64,000 nt of DNA from Firmicutes bacterium ASF500 (GCA_000492175.2 CP097573.1:2418001-2482000), one strand, 5' to 3'. Shown: positions 8,281-17,490, counted from the first letter of the stretch. Made by a program: numbers and translations. Notes: generated by a model from the sequence alone, not told the origin.

Positions 8281-8748
8281 TCATCGAATGGCGGTGCCGT
8301 TGAGGACGGCGCGGGTGAGGTGGTCGCCCTCGTAGCAGACCTTGAGGGAGAAGAAGGGGGTGTCCCGCCAGATGAGGTCGAGGAAGATTTCGTCTCCCTC
8401 CCAGTGGGGGATTTTCAACAGCTGCTCCTTGGGAATCCACTCCAGCACGCCCTCGTCGCAGTCCTTAAGGGTACCGGTAAAGCCGTCGGCGGTGAAGAGG
8501 TGCATATACTCGGTGGCCCAGCCGTCGGAGACGAAGGTGACCATACCCCGGTAGCGGTAGTCGGTGAGGGTGAGGCCGGTTTCCTCCAAGGCCTCCCGGA
8601 GCAGGCAGTCTTCGGGGCTCTCCTTGTCCTCGAACTTGCCGCCGATGCCAATCCATTTGTCGTGGTTCAGGTCGTTTTCCTTCTTGATCCGGTGGAGCAT
8701 CAAATACTCCTCCCCCCGGCGGATATAGCAAAGGGTCGTGTTTATCAT
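8281..8748 (-). CDS. NUDIX hydrolase (8-oxo-dGTP diphosphatase-like)
   Basis: A 155-residue NUDIX hydrolase. The Nudix box is intact at about residues 37-59: G-KFEDKE-SPEDCLL-REALEETGL. The MutT/YtkD-like size and the GGKFE form fit 8-oxo-dGTP or related nucleotide clean-up; the substrate is inferred. The start codon overlaps the HtrA stop in an ATGA junction, so the gene is the translationally coupled last member of the regulator-kinase-protease-NUDIX operon. A terminator follows at once. Confidence 0.9.
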   Translation of the reverse strand: MINTTLCYIRRGEEYLMLHRIKKENDLNHDKWIGIGGKFEDKESPEDCLLREALEETGLTLTDYRYRGMVTFVSDGWATEYMHLFTADGFTGTLKDCDEGVLEWIPKEQLLKIPHWEGDEIFLDLIWRDTPFFSLKVCYEGDHLTRAVLNGTAIR

Positions 8749-9986
8749 GGCTCAATCAGCTCCACATCCACAGTATAGCGCTCCCCGTTCCGCAGATAGG
8801 TGAGGGTCACGCTGTCGCCGGCGCCCAGGTCCAGCTTGAGGCGGGTCAGAACTTCCAGGCCGGTGATGGGGACGCCGTTGGCCTCCAGGAGGATGTCCCC
8901 CGACCGCAGGCCCTTGGCCCAGGCGTCGCTGCTTCTCTCCACGCTTTGCAGCTCCAGCCCGCCCCCCTCGGCCAGGGTCCGGTAGACCATGAAGCCGAAG
9001 ATGCCCGCCCGGACCTCCTCCCCGGCAATGAGGCGGTCGGCCACGTACTTCACCCGCCGGGAGGGGATAGCGAAGCCCAGCCCCTCAGCGGAGCCGTCCT
9101 CGCTGACGATTTTCACCGTGTTGATGCCCACCACCTGGCCGTACTGGTTGAACAGCGGCCCGCCGGAGTTGCCGTAATTGATGGCGGCGCTGGTTTGAAT
9201 GAGGGTCATTTTGGTGTCGTCCACCTGGACCTCCCGGTCCAGCGCGGACACGATGCCGTCGGTAAAGGTGGCCCGGTAGCCCAGGGAGTCCCCCAGCGCG
9301 GCCACCGGCTCGCCGATGCGCAGGGCGTTGGAGTCGCCAAACTCGGCGGGAATCAGCCCCTCGGCCTCCACCTTCAAAACGGCCAGGTCCTCCACCGCGT
9401 CGAAGCCCACCAGGCTGGCGGGCAGTGCCCGGTTGTCGTGGAGAATCACCCGCACCGACTGGGCCCCGGCCACCACATGGGCGTTGGTGATGAGGTAGCC
9501 GTCCTGGGTGAGGACCACTCCGGTGCCCGAGCTGTAGCCGTCAGCGTGCTCCGACTCGATGGACACGGCGGAGGCGGCGGTCCGCTCATAGATGCGGACA
9601 TAGTCCAGCGCCTCCCCGTGGACGGGGAGGAGGGAGACCGTCACCCCTGAGCCGGTGTCCGCCCGGGGGATGGCTGGGGGGGCGGTGCTCTGCCGGTCGG
9701 TATCCTCATACTGCCAGTCCTCCCCGATGTAGGGGAAGGGGGCCTGGAGGAGGGGACCGCGGTCCAGCAGGCGGTCCAGAAGCAGGATGGACAGGCAGAC
9801 CGCCACGATCAGCGCCCCCAGCCCCAGGAACCAGGTCCATTTTTTCCGCCTCCGCCGCACCCGCAGCACAGGCCGCCGGGAGGTATAGGCCCCTTTGGGG
9901 ACGCGGACGGCGGGCGGGTCAGGGAACGCCGGGGACGGCTGCTCCCAGGGTCCGCCCCGCCACAGGCCGTCGTTTTGGTTGTCCAT
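8745..9986 (-). CDS. HtrA/DegP-like membrane serine protease
   Basis: A 413-residue S1C protease. A proline-rich cytoplasmic N-terminus leads to an Arg/Lys-rich stop and one transmembrane helix at about residues 51-71, then a trypsin-like domain with catalytic His170 (TNAHVV), Asp200 (EDLAVLK) and Ser274 (GNSGGPLF), and one C-terminal PDZ domain from about residue 325. The protease domain would face outside, where the family degrades or chaperones misfolded proteins. It sits 16 bases after a sensor kinase gene, suggesting envelope-stress control by that two-component system. Confidence 0.93.
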   Translation of the reverse strand: MDNQNDGLWRGGPWEQPSPAFPDPPAVRVPKGAYTSRRPVLRVRRRRKKWTWFLGLGALIVAVCLSILLLDRLLDRGPLLQAPFPYIGEDWQYEDTDRQSTAPPAIPRADTGSGVTVSLLPVHGEALDYVRIYERTAASAVSIESEHADGYSSGTGVVLTQDGYLITNAHVVAGAQSVRVILHDNRALPASLVGFDAVEDLAVLKVEAEGLIPAEFGDSNALRIGEPVAALGDSLGYRATFTDGIVSALDREVQVDDTKMTLIQTSAAINYGNSGGPLFNQYGQVVGINTVKIVSEDGSAEGLGFAIPSRRVKYVADRLIAGEEVRAGIFGFMVYRTLAEGGGLELQSVERSSDAWAKGLRSGDILLEANGVPITGLEVLTRLKLDLGAGDSVTLTYLRNGERYTVDVELIEP

Positions 9987-10002
9987 CGCGGCACCTCCTT
10001 TG

Positions 10003-11445
10003 TTACGCCAGCGTCAGCGTAAACTGAAATTGGGTCACTCCGTCCTCGCTGCTCACGGTGATGCTCTCCTTCAGGCTGCACAGAATCGTTTTGACAATAT
10101 ACAGCCCCAGCCCCACGCCCTCCCGGTCCATAGAGCGGGAGTAGTCCGCCTTGTGGAACCGATCGAACAGCAGGGGCAGCTCGTCCGGGGGGATGGTGGC
10201 CCCCAGGTTGCGGATGGTGGTGTGGGCCTTGCCGTCCTTTTTGACGATCTGGATGGTGATGGCGGTGCCGGAGGCGGCGAACTTGGCCGCATTGTCCAGC
10301 AGGTTATAGCACACCTGGGTGATGGAGTCCGGGTCGCCCCACACCATCAGTTTGTCCTCGGGCATCTTCACGTCCACGTCCAGCTGACGGCCGGTGATCT
10401 TGGTCTCCAGGCTGATGAGCACCTGAGACATAATCTCCGTCAGGTCGAAGGCCTCCTGGGCGGTGACGGTGCTCTCCGCCAGAGCGTTGAGCCGGCTGAG
10501 GTCCAGCATCCGCCGCACCAGGCGGCTGAGCCGGCGGGTCTCGGAGACCACAATCTCCAGGGACTCCCGCTCCCGCTCCGGGGGGATGGTGCCGTCCAGA
10601 ATGCCCTCGGCAAAGCCGGCGATGGTGGTCATGGGGGTTTTCAGCTCGTGGGAGACGTTGGCAATAAATTCCGCGCGCTGGCTCTCCACCTTCTCCAGAG
10701 AACTTGCCATCGCGTTAAAGGCCTCCGCCAGGGCGCCCACCTCGTCGCAGCGGTCCTCATAGCCGTCCACCCGGACGTCGAACTCCCCCTGGCCGAATTT
10801 CCGGGCGGCCTCGGCCATCTCGTTCAGGGGCCGGGTCTGGTGGGCGGAGGTGAGGGTGCTGGCAATGACGGAGATCAAAAAGACCACCACGGCGGAGAAG
10901 AAAAAGATGGTGGCGGTGGCCGTCCACATCTCGGACAGGTTGGAGGCGTCCGCCGCCACCAGCACCATCCCCTGAATCACCGTCACCTGCCCCAGCTGGT
11001 TGACTACGGGCAGAGCAGCCAGATAGCGCTTGTCCTCATAGAGCCCCCCCAGGGTGGTCATGCCGTTGAAGGAGCCCTCGTTGAGCACCTGAGCGGTCAG
11101 GGCCTCGGGCAGGACGCCGCCCTCCGGGACCTTGGGCTCCTGTTCGGCGGTGTTATAGATGATCTTGCCCTTGGGGTCGGCCACAATGATGTCCGAGTTG
11201 GAGATCCCGGCGATGGAGGCCACATAGTTGCGGTAAAAGTCGTCCTGAAACTCCAGCGGGAGGAAGGTCCGGTAATAGGCGGCGGTGAAGCTGGTGACAT
11301 AGCCCGCGTTGCGCTCCACCGAGTCCCGGGTCTCGCCGATGATATAGCGGTAGGACAGCAGCATGAAGGCCCCCGCCAGCAGGGTAAAGGACACCAGCAT
11401 GATGCTCACCATCATGGCAAGCTGCCGGCGGTATAGGGAACGCAT
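10003..11445 (-). CDS. Sensor histidine kinase with HAMP domain
   Basis: A 480-residue membrane sensor kinase. Transmembrane helices at about 8-32 and 174-198 enclose an extracellular domain of about 140 residues. HAMP follows at about 200-250, then the HisKA phosphoacceptor His266 in NVSHELKTP, and the HATPase domain with an N box, GVGLGLYIVK G-box and a C-terminal lobe. The cognate regulator is the upstream gene at 11560, separated by a mobile intergenic repeat. The stimulus is unknown; the HtrA neighbour suggests an envelope signal. Confidence 0.93.
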   Translation of the reverse strand: MRSLYRRQLAMMVSIMLVSFTLLAGAFMLLSYRYIIGETRDSVERNAGYVTSFTAAYYRTFLPLEFQDDFYRNYVASIAGISNSDIIVADPKGKIIYNTAEQEPKVPEGGVLPEALTAQVLNEGSFNGMTTLGGLYEDKRYLAALPVVNQLGQVTVIQGMVLVAADASNLSEMWTATATIFFFSAVVVFLISVIASTLTSAHQTRPLNEMAEAARKFGQGEFDVRVDGYEDRCDEVGALAEAFNAMASSLEKVESQRAEFIANVSHELKTPMTTIAGFAEGILDGTIPPERERESLEIVVSETRRLSRLVRRMLDLSRLNALAESTVTAQEAFDLTEIMSQVLISLETKITGRQLDVDVKMPEDKLMVWGDPDSITQVCYNLLDNAAKFAASGTAITIQIVKKDGKAHTTIRNLGATIPPDELPLLFDRFHKADYSRSMDREGVGLGLYIVKTILCSLKESITVSSEDGVTQFQFTLTLA

Positions 11446-11474
11446 GGGATATCACCTCTTCTCGCACGAAATGT

Positions 11475-11552
11475 GTAGGGGCCGACGACCCCGGCGGCCC
11501 GTTGAGTCCTCGGAATTGTATCAAGCGGCGCGCCGGGGTCGTCGCGCCCTAC
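11475..11552. repeat. gtaggg...ccctac intergenic element
   Basis: A 78-bp copy of a family that starts GTAGGGGCCGACGACC and ends GGTCGTCGCGCCCTAC, inverted ends with a variable middle. It sits between the response regulator and kinase genes of one operon. Confidence 0.75.
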
Positions 11553-11559
11553 AAAATCG

Positions 11560-12252
11560 TTACCCCGCCGTACCCAGCTCAAATTTATAGCCCACGCCCC
11601 AGACGGTTTTCAGCCGCCACTGGTCGCTGACGTTTTCCAGCTTCTCCCGCAGGCGCTTGATGTGAACATCGACGGTGCGGCTGTCGCCGAAGTAGTCGAA
11701 GCCCCACACCTCGTCCAGCAGCTGGTTCCGGGTAAATACCCGGTTGGGGGAGGAGGCCAGATGGAACAGCAGCTCCAGCTCCTTGGGCGGGGTGTCCACC
11801 CGCTGGCCGTCCACCAGCAGCTCGTAGGAGTCCAGGTTGATGACCAGTTTGTCAAAGGACAGCTTTTTCTCCCCCGGCTCCTCCTCCGCGCCGCTGCGGC
11901 GGAGCACCGCCCGGATGCGGGCCAGCACCTCTTTCATCTCAAAGGGCTTGACGATGTAGTCGTCCGCCCCCTGCTCCAGGCCGGAGACCTTGTCCTCGGT
12001 CTCCCCCTTGGCGGTGAGCATGATGACCGGGGTGCGGTCGCTCTCCCGGATTTTTTTCAGCACGGACCAGCCGTCCATGATGGGCAGCATGATGTCCAGC
12101 AGCACCAGGTCGGGCTGGAAGGCCCGGAAGAGCTCGATGCCCTTCCCCCCGTCCTTGGCCACCTGGGACTCAAAGCCCTCCTTCTCCAGATAGAGATGGA
12201 GCAGCTCGGCGATGTTGGCGTCGTCCTCCACGATCAGGACTTTTTTTGACAT
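11560..12252 (-). CDS. OmpR/PhoB-family response regulator
   Basis: A 230-residue regulator. The receiver domain has the acidic pair D10/D11, phosphoacceptor D53 (LLDIMLP) and the conserved Lys in MLTAKG. The C-terminal winged helix (about 130-228) has the family's RVFTRNQLLDEVWG and RTVDVHIKRLREKLE. The start follows GAGGTG. It is the first gene of the operon. Whether it binds the TTCAC boxes at 13755 and 13931 is an untested but reasonable idea, because OmpR-family regulators bind such 11-bp-spaced repeats. Confidence 0.94.
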   Translation of the reverse strand: MSKKVLIVEDDANIAELLHLYLEKEGFESQVAKDGGKGIELFRAFQPDLVLLDIMLPIMDGWSVLKKIRESDRTPVIMLTAKGETEDKVSGLEQGADDYIVKPFEMKEVLARIRAVLRRSGAEEEPGEKKLSFDKLVINLDSYELLVDGQRVDTPPKELELLFHLASSPNRVFTRNQLLDEVWGFDYFGDSRTVDVHIKRLREKLENVSDQWRLKTVWGVGYKFELGTAG

Positions 12253-12334
12253 AACAACGGCACCTCATTTTCCAATATCCGACAATCGCATATTGTCTGT
12301 TTTCAGGGCGCGGCCCTGATACGGCATTACCTCT

Positions 12335-12340
12335 ATTATA
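12335..12340 (-). promoter_or_regulatory. -10 element of the regulator-kinase-protease operon
   Basis: Minus-strand TATAAT about 85 bases before the regulator start. No good -35 is present at the right distance, which would fit activator dependence. Confidence 0.45.
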
Positions 12341-12376
12341 TCGCAAACGGAAACGCTTGGGTGAATAATCTGTGAA

Positions 12377-13561
12377 TTACGGCGCCTTTGGGCCCTCCAC
12401 ATAGGAGTGGTCCACCTGGATTACCGGGAAATAGCGGTCGGAGAGCTTTTTCAGCTCCAGGGCCAGGGTCCCCCGGACCTCCTCGTCAGACAGGCGGAAG
12501 CCGTAGGGCACCACCACGTCGAAGAGGACGTTGGTGTGGATGGGCCCGGCGGTAACCCGGAAGTCGTGGATGGTGAGGATGGGGTCGATTCCCCGGGCCA
12601 GCTCGGCGGTCTGGAGCCGCAGTGCCTCCGTCCGCCCGTCCCGGACCACCGGGTCCATATGGATGCAGGTCTCGATGTGGTGCTTGGCTTTCAGCTCACG
12701 CTCGATGTGGTCAATGACGTCATGGACCTCCAGCAGGTCGGCGTTGGCGGGCACCTCGGCGTGGAGGGACATCATGGCCCGGCCGGGGCCGTAGTCGTGA
12801 TAGACCAGGTCGTGGATGCCCAGTATGTACTCGTGGCCCAGGACGATCCGGTCGATGTCGGCGGCCAGCTCCGGGTCCATAGGCCGGCCCAGCAGGGGGT
12901 CTACGGTGTCCTTAGCCGCCTCCCAGCCGGTGCGCAGGATGAACAGGGCCACCCCCATGCCCAGCCAGCCATCCAGAGGCAGGGACAGGAAATGACCGGC
13001 TACCAGGCCCAGCAGCAGGATGCTGGTGGCAGCGGCATCAGACAGGGAGTCGGCGGCGGTAGCGGCCAGGGCGGCGGACTGGATGCGCCGGGACAGACCC
13101 CGGTTGAAGAAATACATCCACAGCTTCACCGCCACCGAGGCGGCCAGAATGACCGCAGGCAGGAGGTCGAAGACCACCGGCTCCGGGTGCAGAATCTTCT
13201 GAAAGGAGGACTGGGCCAGCTCAGCCCCCACCAGGAGGATCAGCAGGGCCACCACCAGTCCGGCCAGATACTCCATCCGGCCGTGGCCGAAGGGGTGCTC
13301 CTCGTCGGCCTCCTGGCTGGCCAGGCGGAAGCCCACTAGGGTGACCACCGAGGAGGCGGCGTCGGACAGGTTGTTGAAGGCGTCGGCAGTGACGGCGATG
13401 GAGGCGGTGACAATCCCCGCCAACAGCTTGCCCAGGAAGAGCAGAAGATTCAGCCCAATGCCGATGCTTCCGGACATCACGCCGCACCGGCGGCGGGTCT
13501 CCGGAGCATGGGGGTCTCCTCCCCCCATGCAGAACCGCAGAAAAGCATCCAAGAAAAACAC
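12377..13561 (-). CDS. Cation diffusion facilitator (CDF) metal transporter
   Basis: A 394-residue CDF antiporter exporting divalent metal ions such as Mn, Zn or Fe. Six transmembrane segments span about residues 30-225, with the metal-site signatures TADAFNNLSDAAS (D60 and D67) and AADSLSDAAATS. A cytoplasmic dimerisation domain follows, then an extra C-terminal extension of about 100 residues. The best start is a GTG at 13559-13561 with a weak CAGAG site, because related proteins begin at this position. Which metal is carried cannot be read from the sequence. Confidence 0.9.
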   Translation of the reverse strand: MFFLDAFLRFCMGGGDPHAPETRRRCGVMSGSIGIGLNLLLFLGKLLAGIVTASIAVTADAFNNLSDAASSVVTLVGFRLASQEADEEHPFGHGRMEYLAGLVVALLILLVGAELAQSSFQKILHPEPVVFDLLPAVILAASVAVKLWMYFFNRGLSRRIQSAALAATAADSLSDAAATSILLLGLVAGHFLSLPLDGWLGMGVALFILRTGWEAAKDTVDPLLGRPMDPELAADIDRIVLGHEYILGIHDLVYHDYGPGRAMMSLHAEVPANADLLEVHDVIDHIERELKAKHHIETCIHMDPVVRDGRTEALRLQTAELARGIDPILTIHDFRVTAGPIHTNVLFDVVVPYGFRLSDEEVRGTLALELKKLSDRYFPVIQVDHSYVEGPKAP

Positions 13562-13648
13562 CTCTGAATAATTTTGATTATTTTACCACGGGAGCGGGAC
13601 TTTATCAAGATAAAATCCCGCCATCCCAGGGAAATCACTTTTGCGTCT

Positions 13649-13730
13649 GTAGGGCGCGACGACCCCGGCGCGCCGTCCTCCCAAGGACAACCGCTCTCCG
13701 TGGACGGCGGGCCGGGTCGTCCCGCCCTAC
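13649..13730. repeat. gtaggg...ccctac intergenic element
   Basis: An 82-bp copy. Ends are GTAGGGCGCGACGACCC and GGGTCGTCCCGCCCTAC; the middle reads CGCCGTCCT...CCGTGGACGGCG. Confidence 0.8.
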
Positions 13731-13754
13731 AAAGGCCCGCCGCCTCCGGGACTG

Positions 13755-13909
13755 TTTACAAAAAGTTCACCCGCCGGTCATGATTTAGCCTTATTCCTAG
13801 GCTATGATGATACCGTAGTCAAGTGAATGAAGTAAATGAAATGTATCTCCTTTCTCTCTCCTTTACAACACACAAAAGGTAAAGCGCTCCGGGATAGCCG
13901 GGGCGCTTT
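13755..13909 (+). ncRNA. Candidate small RNA unit 1 with PhoB-like operator
   Basis: Three boxes spaced exactly 11 bp, TTTAC (13755), TTCAC (13766) and GTCAT (13777), lie 21 bases before the -10 TATGAT (13803-13808). A transcript from about 13815 has a pyrimidine-rich stretch GTATCTCCTTTCTCTCTCC, the motif TTTACAACACACA, and ends in the hairpin AAAGCGCTCCGG/CCGGGGCGCTTT (13881-13909). No open reading frame with a ribosome site is present. The UC-rich stretch could pair with ribosome binding sites. A paralogous unit follows directly. Confidence 0.6.
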
Positions 13910-13930
13910 GCTTTGGTCAAGCAATGCAAA

Positions 13931-14080
13931 TTCACAAAAAGTTCACGGGAATGTCACGAAATCGCCTCATTTATATCTTATGATGACATCGTAGCTTAGC
14001 TACATCTCATGTATCTCCCATTTCTCCCTCTCCTTTTACAACACACAGGCAGAACGCCCCGGCTAAAGCCGGGGCGTTCT
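13931..14080 (+). ncRNA. Candidate small RNA unit 2 with PhoB-like operator
   Basis: Paralogue of the preceding unit. Boxes TTCAC (13931), TTCAC (13942) and GTCAC (13953) are again 11 bp apart and 21 bases before TATGAT (13979-13984). Conserved parts are ATGATGA-C-TCGTAG after the -10, ATGTATCTCC, a C/T-rich run, and TTTTACAACACACA. It ends in a GAACGCCCCGGCT hairpin (14051-14080). Hairpin sequence differs between units while the boxes, spacing and pyrimidine tract are kept, which suggests selection on promoter and target-pairing region. Confidence 0.6.
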
Positions 14081-14135
14081 GCCGTTCCCTGTAAAAAGGG
14101 GTCCGCCGCTATGAGAGTGGCGGACTCCTTACTGC

Positions 14136-16250
14136 TTATTTTTCCAGCTTGTCAAACTGCATCAGCATCTGCGCGGCCTGGGCCCGGGTGATGGTGCCCT
14201 GGGGATTCAGGGTGTCGTCGCCCATGCCGTTGATCACGCCGGCCTTGACGGCCCAGCGCATGGCGTCCAGGCAGCCGGCGGACACGGAGTCCGCGTCGGT
14301 GAAGGCCAGCTCGGCCTCAGCCTTGGGACTGCCGGCGTAGAGGTACAGGACCTTGGCTACCTGCTCCCGGGTGATGAAGACGCCGGCCTCAAAGCTGCCG
14401 CCCTCGGCCAGACCAGCCAGGAGGCCCTGTTCCGCGGCCCAGTTCACTGCGTTGGCGTACCAGTCATCGGCGGTCAGGTTGTCGAAGCTGCCGCCCTCCA
14501 CGGCGGGCTCGCCGGCCATGACGTAGAGGATCTGCAGCACCATCTCCCGGGTCAGGGTGCTGCCGCCGTCAAAGACGCCGTCGCCCACGCCCTGCATGAA
14601 GCCTTTCTCAAAGGCGTACTGAGAGGCCTTGAAGTACCAGTCCTTGGTGATCACGTCGGTGAAGGGGCGCTTGTAGGATTTCTCCAGGAGGTAGTCGATG
14701 AGCTCCAGGCCCTTCTCGTGGGCCCGCTTGGCCATGTCCTTGCCCACCTCGGTGGTGTCCTTGGGGTCCATCTTCTCAAACTCAGCGTAGAACTCCTTCT
14801 GGAGGGCGCTGAGCTGGTCCAGGACATACTGCTTGTCCTCGGCGCTGACGGGCTTGCCGGTGATCTCCTCGGCGTAGAGAATATAGCCGCCCAGGCCCTC
14901 GAAGGTGAAGTAGAAGGAGTCTCTCCAGTTCTCGGGGTATTCCACATACATGCCGTCGTTCCGGGTGGTCCAGGTGTGGAAGCCCTCGGGGACCTTGTCG
15001 CTCTGGGTCACCACCTGAGTGGAGACCTGATAGCCCTCATACTGGTCCTCCAGCAGCAGGGGGTAGTAGGGGATGAATACGTTGTTGGACATATTACCGA
15101 CGCCAACCCAGCCCACAGTGCCGGTCTGGACGGGCTCGTCCTTGAAGAGCTGGAAGATCTCGATCTCCTGGTTGCTGGGCTTGCCGATGCTGCTCAGCTT
15201 GTAGTAGTTGAACACATCGTCCTTGGTCAGCTTGCGGTCCACCTTGATGTTGGTGTAGAAGGGGCCAAGCTTGCCGTCCTTCACGTTGGAAATGGTGAAC
15301 TTGGTGTTGTCCGCGAAGAGGTCGGCGGGGGTGTAGTCAGAGTCCTTGTCCAGAAACTTCAGGCCGTCGGACATACGGGGGGTGCCCACCCGGGGGCTCT
15401 CCTCGGTGCCCAGGTTGGCGTAGGAGGCCCGGAAGTCGATGATGTTCTTGTCCGCGTCGCCCACAAAGGTACCGGCCTGCTGAGCCACCTCGATGAGCTT
15501 TTCAGAGGCGATCACATTGTCGGTGTCGTTCAGGTCCACCAGACCGATAACGGCAATGTTGGGCTCCAGGAAGATCAGGTCCTCGTTCAGCTTGATGGCC
15601 ACATACTGGGTGCCGGAGCAGTTCTCGATGTACCAGGTCTCCTTCTGGTCGCAGACGAAGATGCCGGAGTCGAAGAACGCGCCGTACTCGTCATAGATCT
15701 TGGCGAGCAGCTCGATGCCCTCACGGGCGGAGGCGGCCTCGGCCAGGAGGATGGTGGGGATATCGGTCTCCTCAATGCCCACCACGCCGTCTACCTTTTC
15801 CTGAACGTTCGGGTCAATCTTCTTGACCTCGGCGTTGCCGGAGATGGTCTCGGTGGCGGAGACAGAAAGGCCCTTTTCGTTGGTGCCGAACTCGGTGTAG
15901 GACCAGTGGGTGGGGTTCTCCTGGCCGCACTCGGGGCACTTGCCGTTGTAGATGTCGTTGGTGAAGTAGGTAAAGCGGTAGCTGTCGTGGGTGAAGGTCC
16001 ACTCAAACTCGCCGTACTCGGGGCAGCCAAGGAACTTGTCGCCCTTCTTGAAGTGGCCGGCCTCGCTGATGAACCACAGCTTGTTCATATCGGAGCCGTA
16101 GTCCTCGGTGCGGGCCACGAAGGGGGTGCCCTCCTCGGTCAGGTTGCCGCCCACATAGATGGTGGTACAGGCGGAGGCGCCCACGGTGGCCGCCAGGGTC
16201 AGCGCGGTCACAGCGGTCACGGTTGCCAGGAGCTTTTTCCATGCTTTCAT
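14136..16250 (-). CDS. SLH-anchored C69-family dipeptidase
   Basis: A 704-residue secreted protein. The signal peptide ends ...TVGASA and the next residue, Cys28 (CTTIYVGG), is the expected N-terminal nucleophile of peptidase family C69 after signal cleavage. The peptidase domain covers about 28-520. Three C-terminal SLH-like repeats (about 530-704; DVITKDWYFKASQYAFEKGFM, then TREMVLQILY) would tie it to the cell-wall polymer. It probably hydrolyses di- or oligopeptides outside the cell. A ribosome site AGGATGTTGAG precedes the ATG. Confidence 0.9.
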   Translation of the reverse strand: MKAWKKLLATVTAVTALTLAATVGASACTTIYVGGNLTEEGTPFVARTEDYGSDMNKLWFISEAGHFKKGDKFLGCPEYGEFEWTFTHDSYRFTYFTNDIYNGKCPECGQENPTHWSYTEFGTNEKGLSVSATETISGNAEVKKIDPNVQEKVDGVVGIEETDIPTILLAEAASAREGIELLAKIYDEYGAFFDSGIFVCDQKETWYIENCSGTQYVAIKLNEDLIFLEPNIAVIGLVDLNDTDNVIASEKLIEVAQQAGTFVGDADKNIIDFRASYANLGTEESPRVGTPRMSDGLKFLDKDSDYTPADLFADNTKFTISNVKDGKLGPFYTNIKVDRKLTKDDVFNYYKLSSIGKPSNQEIEIFQLFKDEPVQTGTVGWVGVGNMSNNVFIPYYPLLLEDQYEGYQVSTQVVTQSDKVPEGFHTWTTRNDGMYVEYPENWRDSFYFTFEGLGGYILYAEEITGKPVSAEDKQYVLDQLSALQKEFYAEFEKMDPKDTTEVGKDMAKRAHEKGLELIDYLLEKSYKRPFTDVITKDWYFKASQYAFEKGFMQGVGDGVFDGGSTLTREMVLQILYVMAGEPAVEGGSFDNLTADDWYANAVNWAAEQGLLAGLAEGGSFEAGVFITREQVAKVLYLYAGSPKAEAELAFTDADSVSAGCLDAMRWAVKAGVINGMGDDTLNPQGTITRAQAAQMLMQFDKLEK

Positions 16251-16350
16251 GTAATCTCAACATCCTTTCCTGAATGTTCCCGCTCCGGCGGGAGATCACA
16301 GCTTCCCCGTCCCGCCGCTGACGCGCGCCGGACAAGGTCTGCTGTCATTG

Positions 16351-16379
16351 AGTATATCACCACATTCCCCAAAAAGCAA
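16351..16379 (-). promoter_or_regulatory. Promoter of the C69 peptidase gene
   Basis: Minus-strand TTGCTT (16374-16379), 17-base spacer and extended -10 TGATATACT (-10 at 16351-16356). Confidence 0.65.
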
Positions 16380-16444
16380 TCAAAGCCCCTGTGTTTTATC
16401 GACGAAAATAACGGCGCTGAGATGGCGGAAACCTGCAAAGGGCA

Positions 16445-17377
16445 TCATTTCACCCGGTTGACCAGCGCCTCCCCCGCCAGATACCGGCGGAGGTTCTCCT
16501 GAGCCATCTCCACGCACCTCCGGCGGGTGATCTCCAGCCGCATTCCCCCCGCCACATGGGGGGTGAGGAGCAGGTTGGGCACATCCCACAGGGGGCTGTC
16601 CGGGGGCAGGGGCTCCGGGACGGTGACATCCAGAGCCGCTCCCCACAGCTTGCCCCCCTTCATAGCCTGGGCCAGGGCGTCCTGGTCCAGGACGGAGCCC
16701 CGTCCGGCGTTGAGGAGGATGGCGTCGTCCTTCATCCGGGCGATGCGCCCGGCGTCCATCAGCCCCGCCGTCTGGGGGGAGTGGGGCAGGACCAGGGCCA
16801 CCACGTCGGCCAGGGGGAGGAGGCGGTCCAGTTCGTCCATGGGATACACCTGGTCAAATCCCTCCACGGGGCCGCTGACCGTCCGCTTCAGGCCGATGGT
16901 TCTGGCCCCCAGACCCTGACACAGCCTGGCGAAATCGCTCCCCACATGGCCCGCCCCCGCCACCAGGACGGTACCGCCCAAAATGGTCTTCATGGGGCCC
17001 TCATCCTGCCAGAGGCGGGCCCGCTGGCTGTCCATATAGGCGGGCAGGCGGCGGCAGACGGCCAGAAGGCAGGTGAGCATATGCTCGGCCACGCTGCGGC
17101 TGTTGGAGCCGCTGGAGGAGGTGAACAGCACTCCCTCGGGCAGCATCCCGTCATATTCCTCGGTGCCCGCCCACATGGTCTGGAACCACTTGAGGCGGAC
17201 CGCCTCCCGCATCCGCTCCGGCCTGGGCCAGCCGAACATAATGGTGGCCCGCGCCATCTGCTCCGCCGTGACGGTACTGCTCCTGGCGCAGACGTGGACG
17301 GCGCCGGGGGCGATGGACTCAAATTCCTCCCGCTCCCCCTCCTTTAGGGGGAGGAGGTTTACAATGTATTCGGACAT
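16445..17377 (-). CDS. D-isomer-specific 2-hydroxyacid dehydrogenase
   Basis: A 310-residue NAD(P)-dependent dehydrogenase of the 2-hydroxyacid family. The dinucleotide fold has VAGAGHVGSDFA; later come the catalytic Arg context (LNAGRGSVLD) and the catalytic His in TPHVAGG. The start at 17377 is chosen because AAAGGAG precedes it; a longer reading frame upstream runs through a mobile repeat and has no family match. The physiological substrate is unknown. It is monocistronic, facing away from recG. Confidence 0.88.
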   Translation of the reverse strand: MSEYIVNLLPLKEGEREEFESIAPGAVHVCARSSTVTAEQMARATIMFGWPRPERMREAVRLKWFQTMWAGTEEYDGMLPEGVLFTSSSGSNSRSVAEHMLTCLLAVCRRLPAYMDSQRARLWQDEGPMKTILGGTVLVAGAGHVGSDFARLCQGLGARTIGLKRTVSGPVEGFDQVYPMDELDRLLPLADVVALVLPHSPQTAGLMDAGRIARMKDDAILLNAGRGSVLDQDALAQAMKGGKLWGAALDVTVPEPLPPDSPLWDVPNLLLTPHVAGGMRLEITRRRCVEMAQENLRRYLAGEALVNRVK

Positions 17378-17416
17378 GGAAATGCTCCTTTCAAGTTTTG
17401 GGCAGGCCTGTTCACA

Positions 17417-17490
17417 GCGGCGCGCCGGGTCGTCGCGCCCTACGAAAGGGCCGGATATGCGTTGTAGGGCGTGACCACTGGGCACGCCGT
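17417..17490. repeat. Rearranged gtaggg...ccctac element
   Basis: A right half (CGCGCCGGGTCGTCGCGCCCTAC, 17421-17443 region) is followed by a left half (GTAGGGCGTGACCACT, from 17464), so the halves are in reverse order. It lies in the divergent 17378-17605 gap. Confidence 0.5.
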
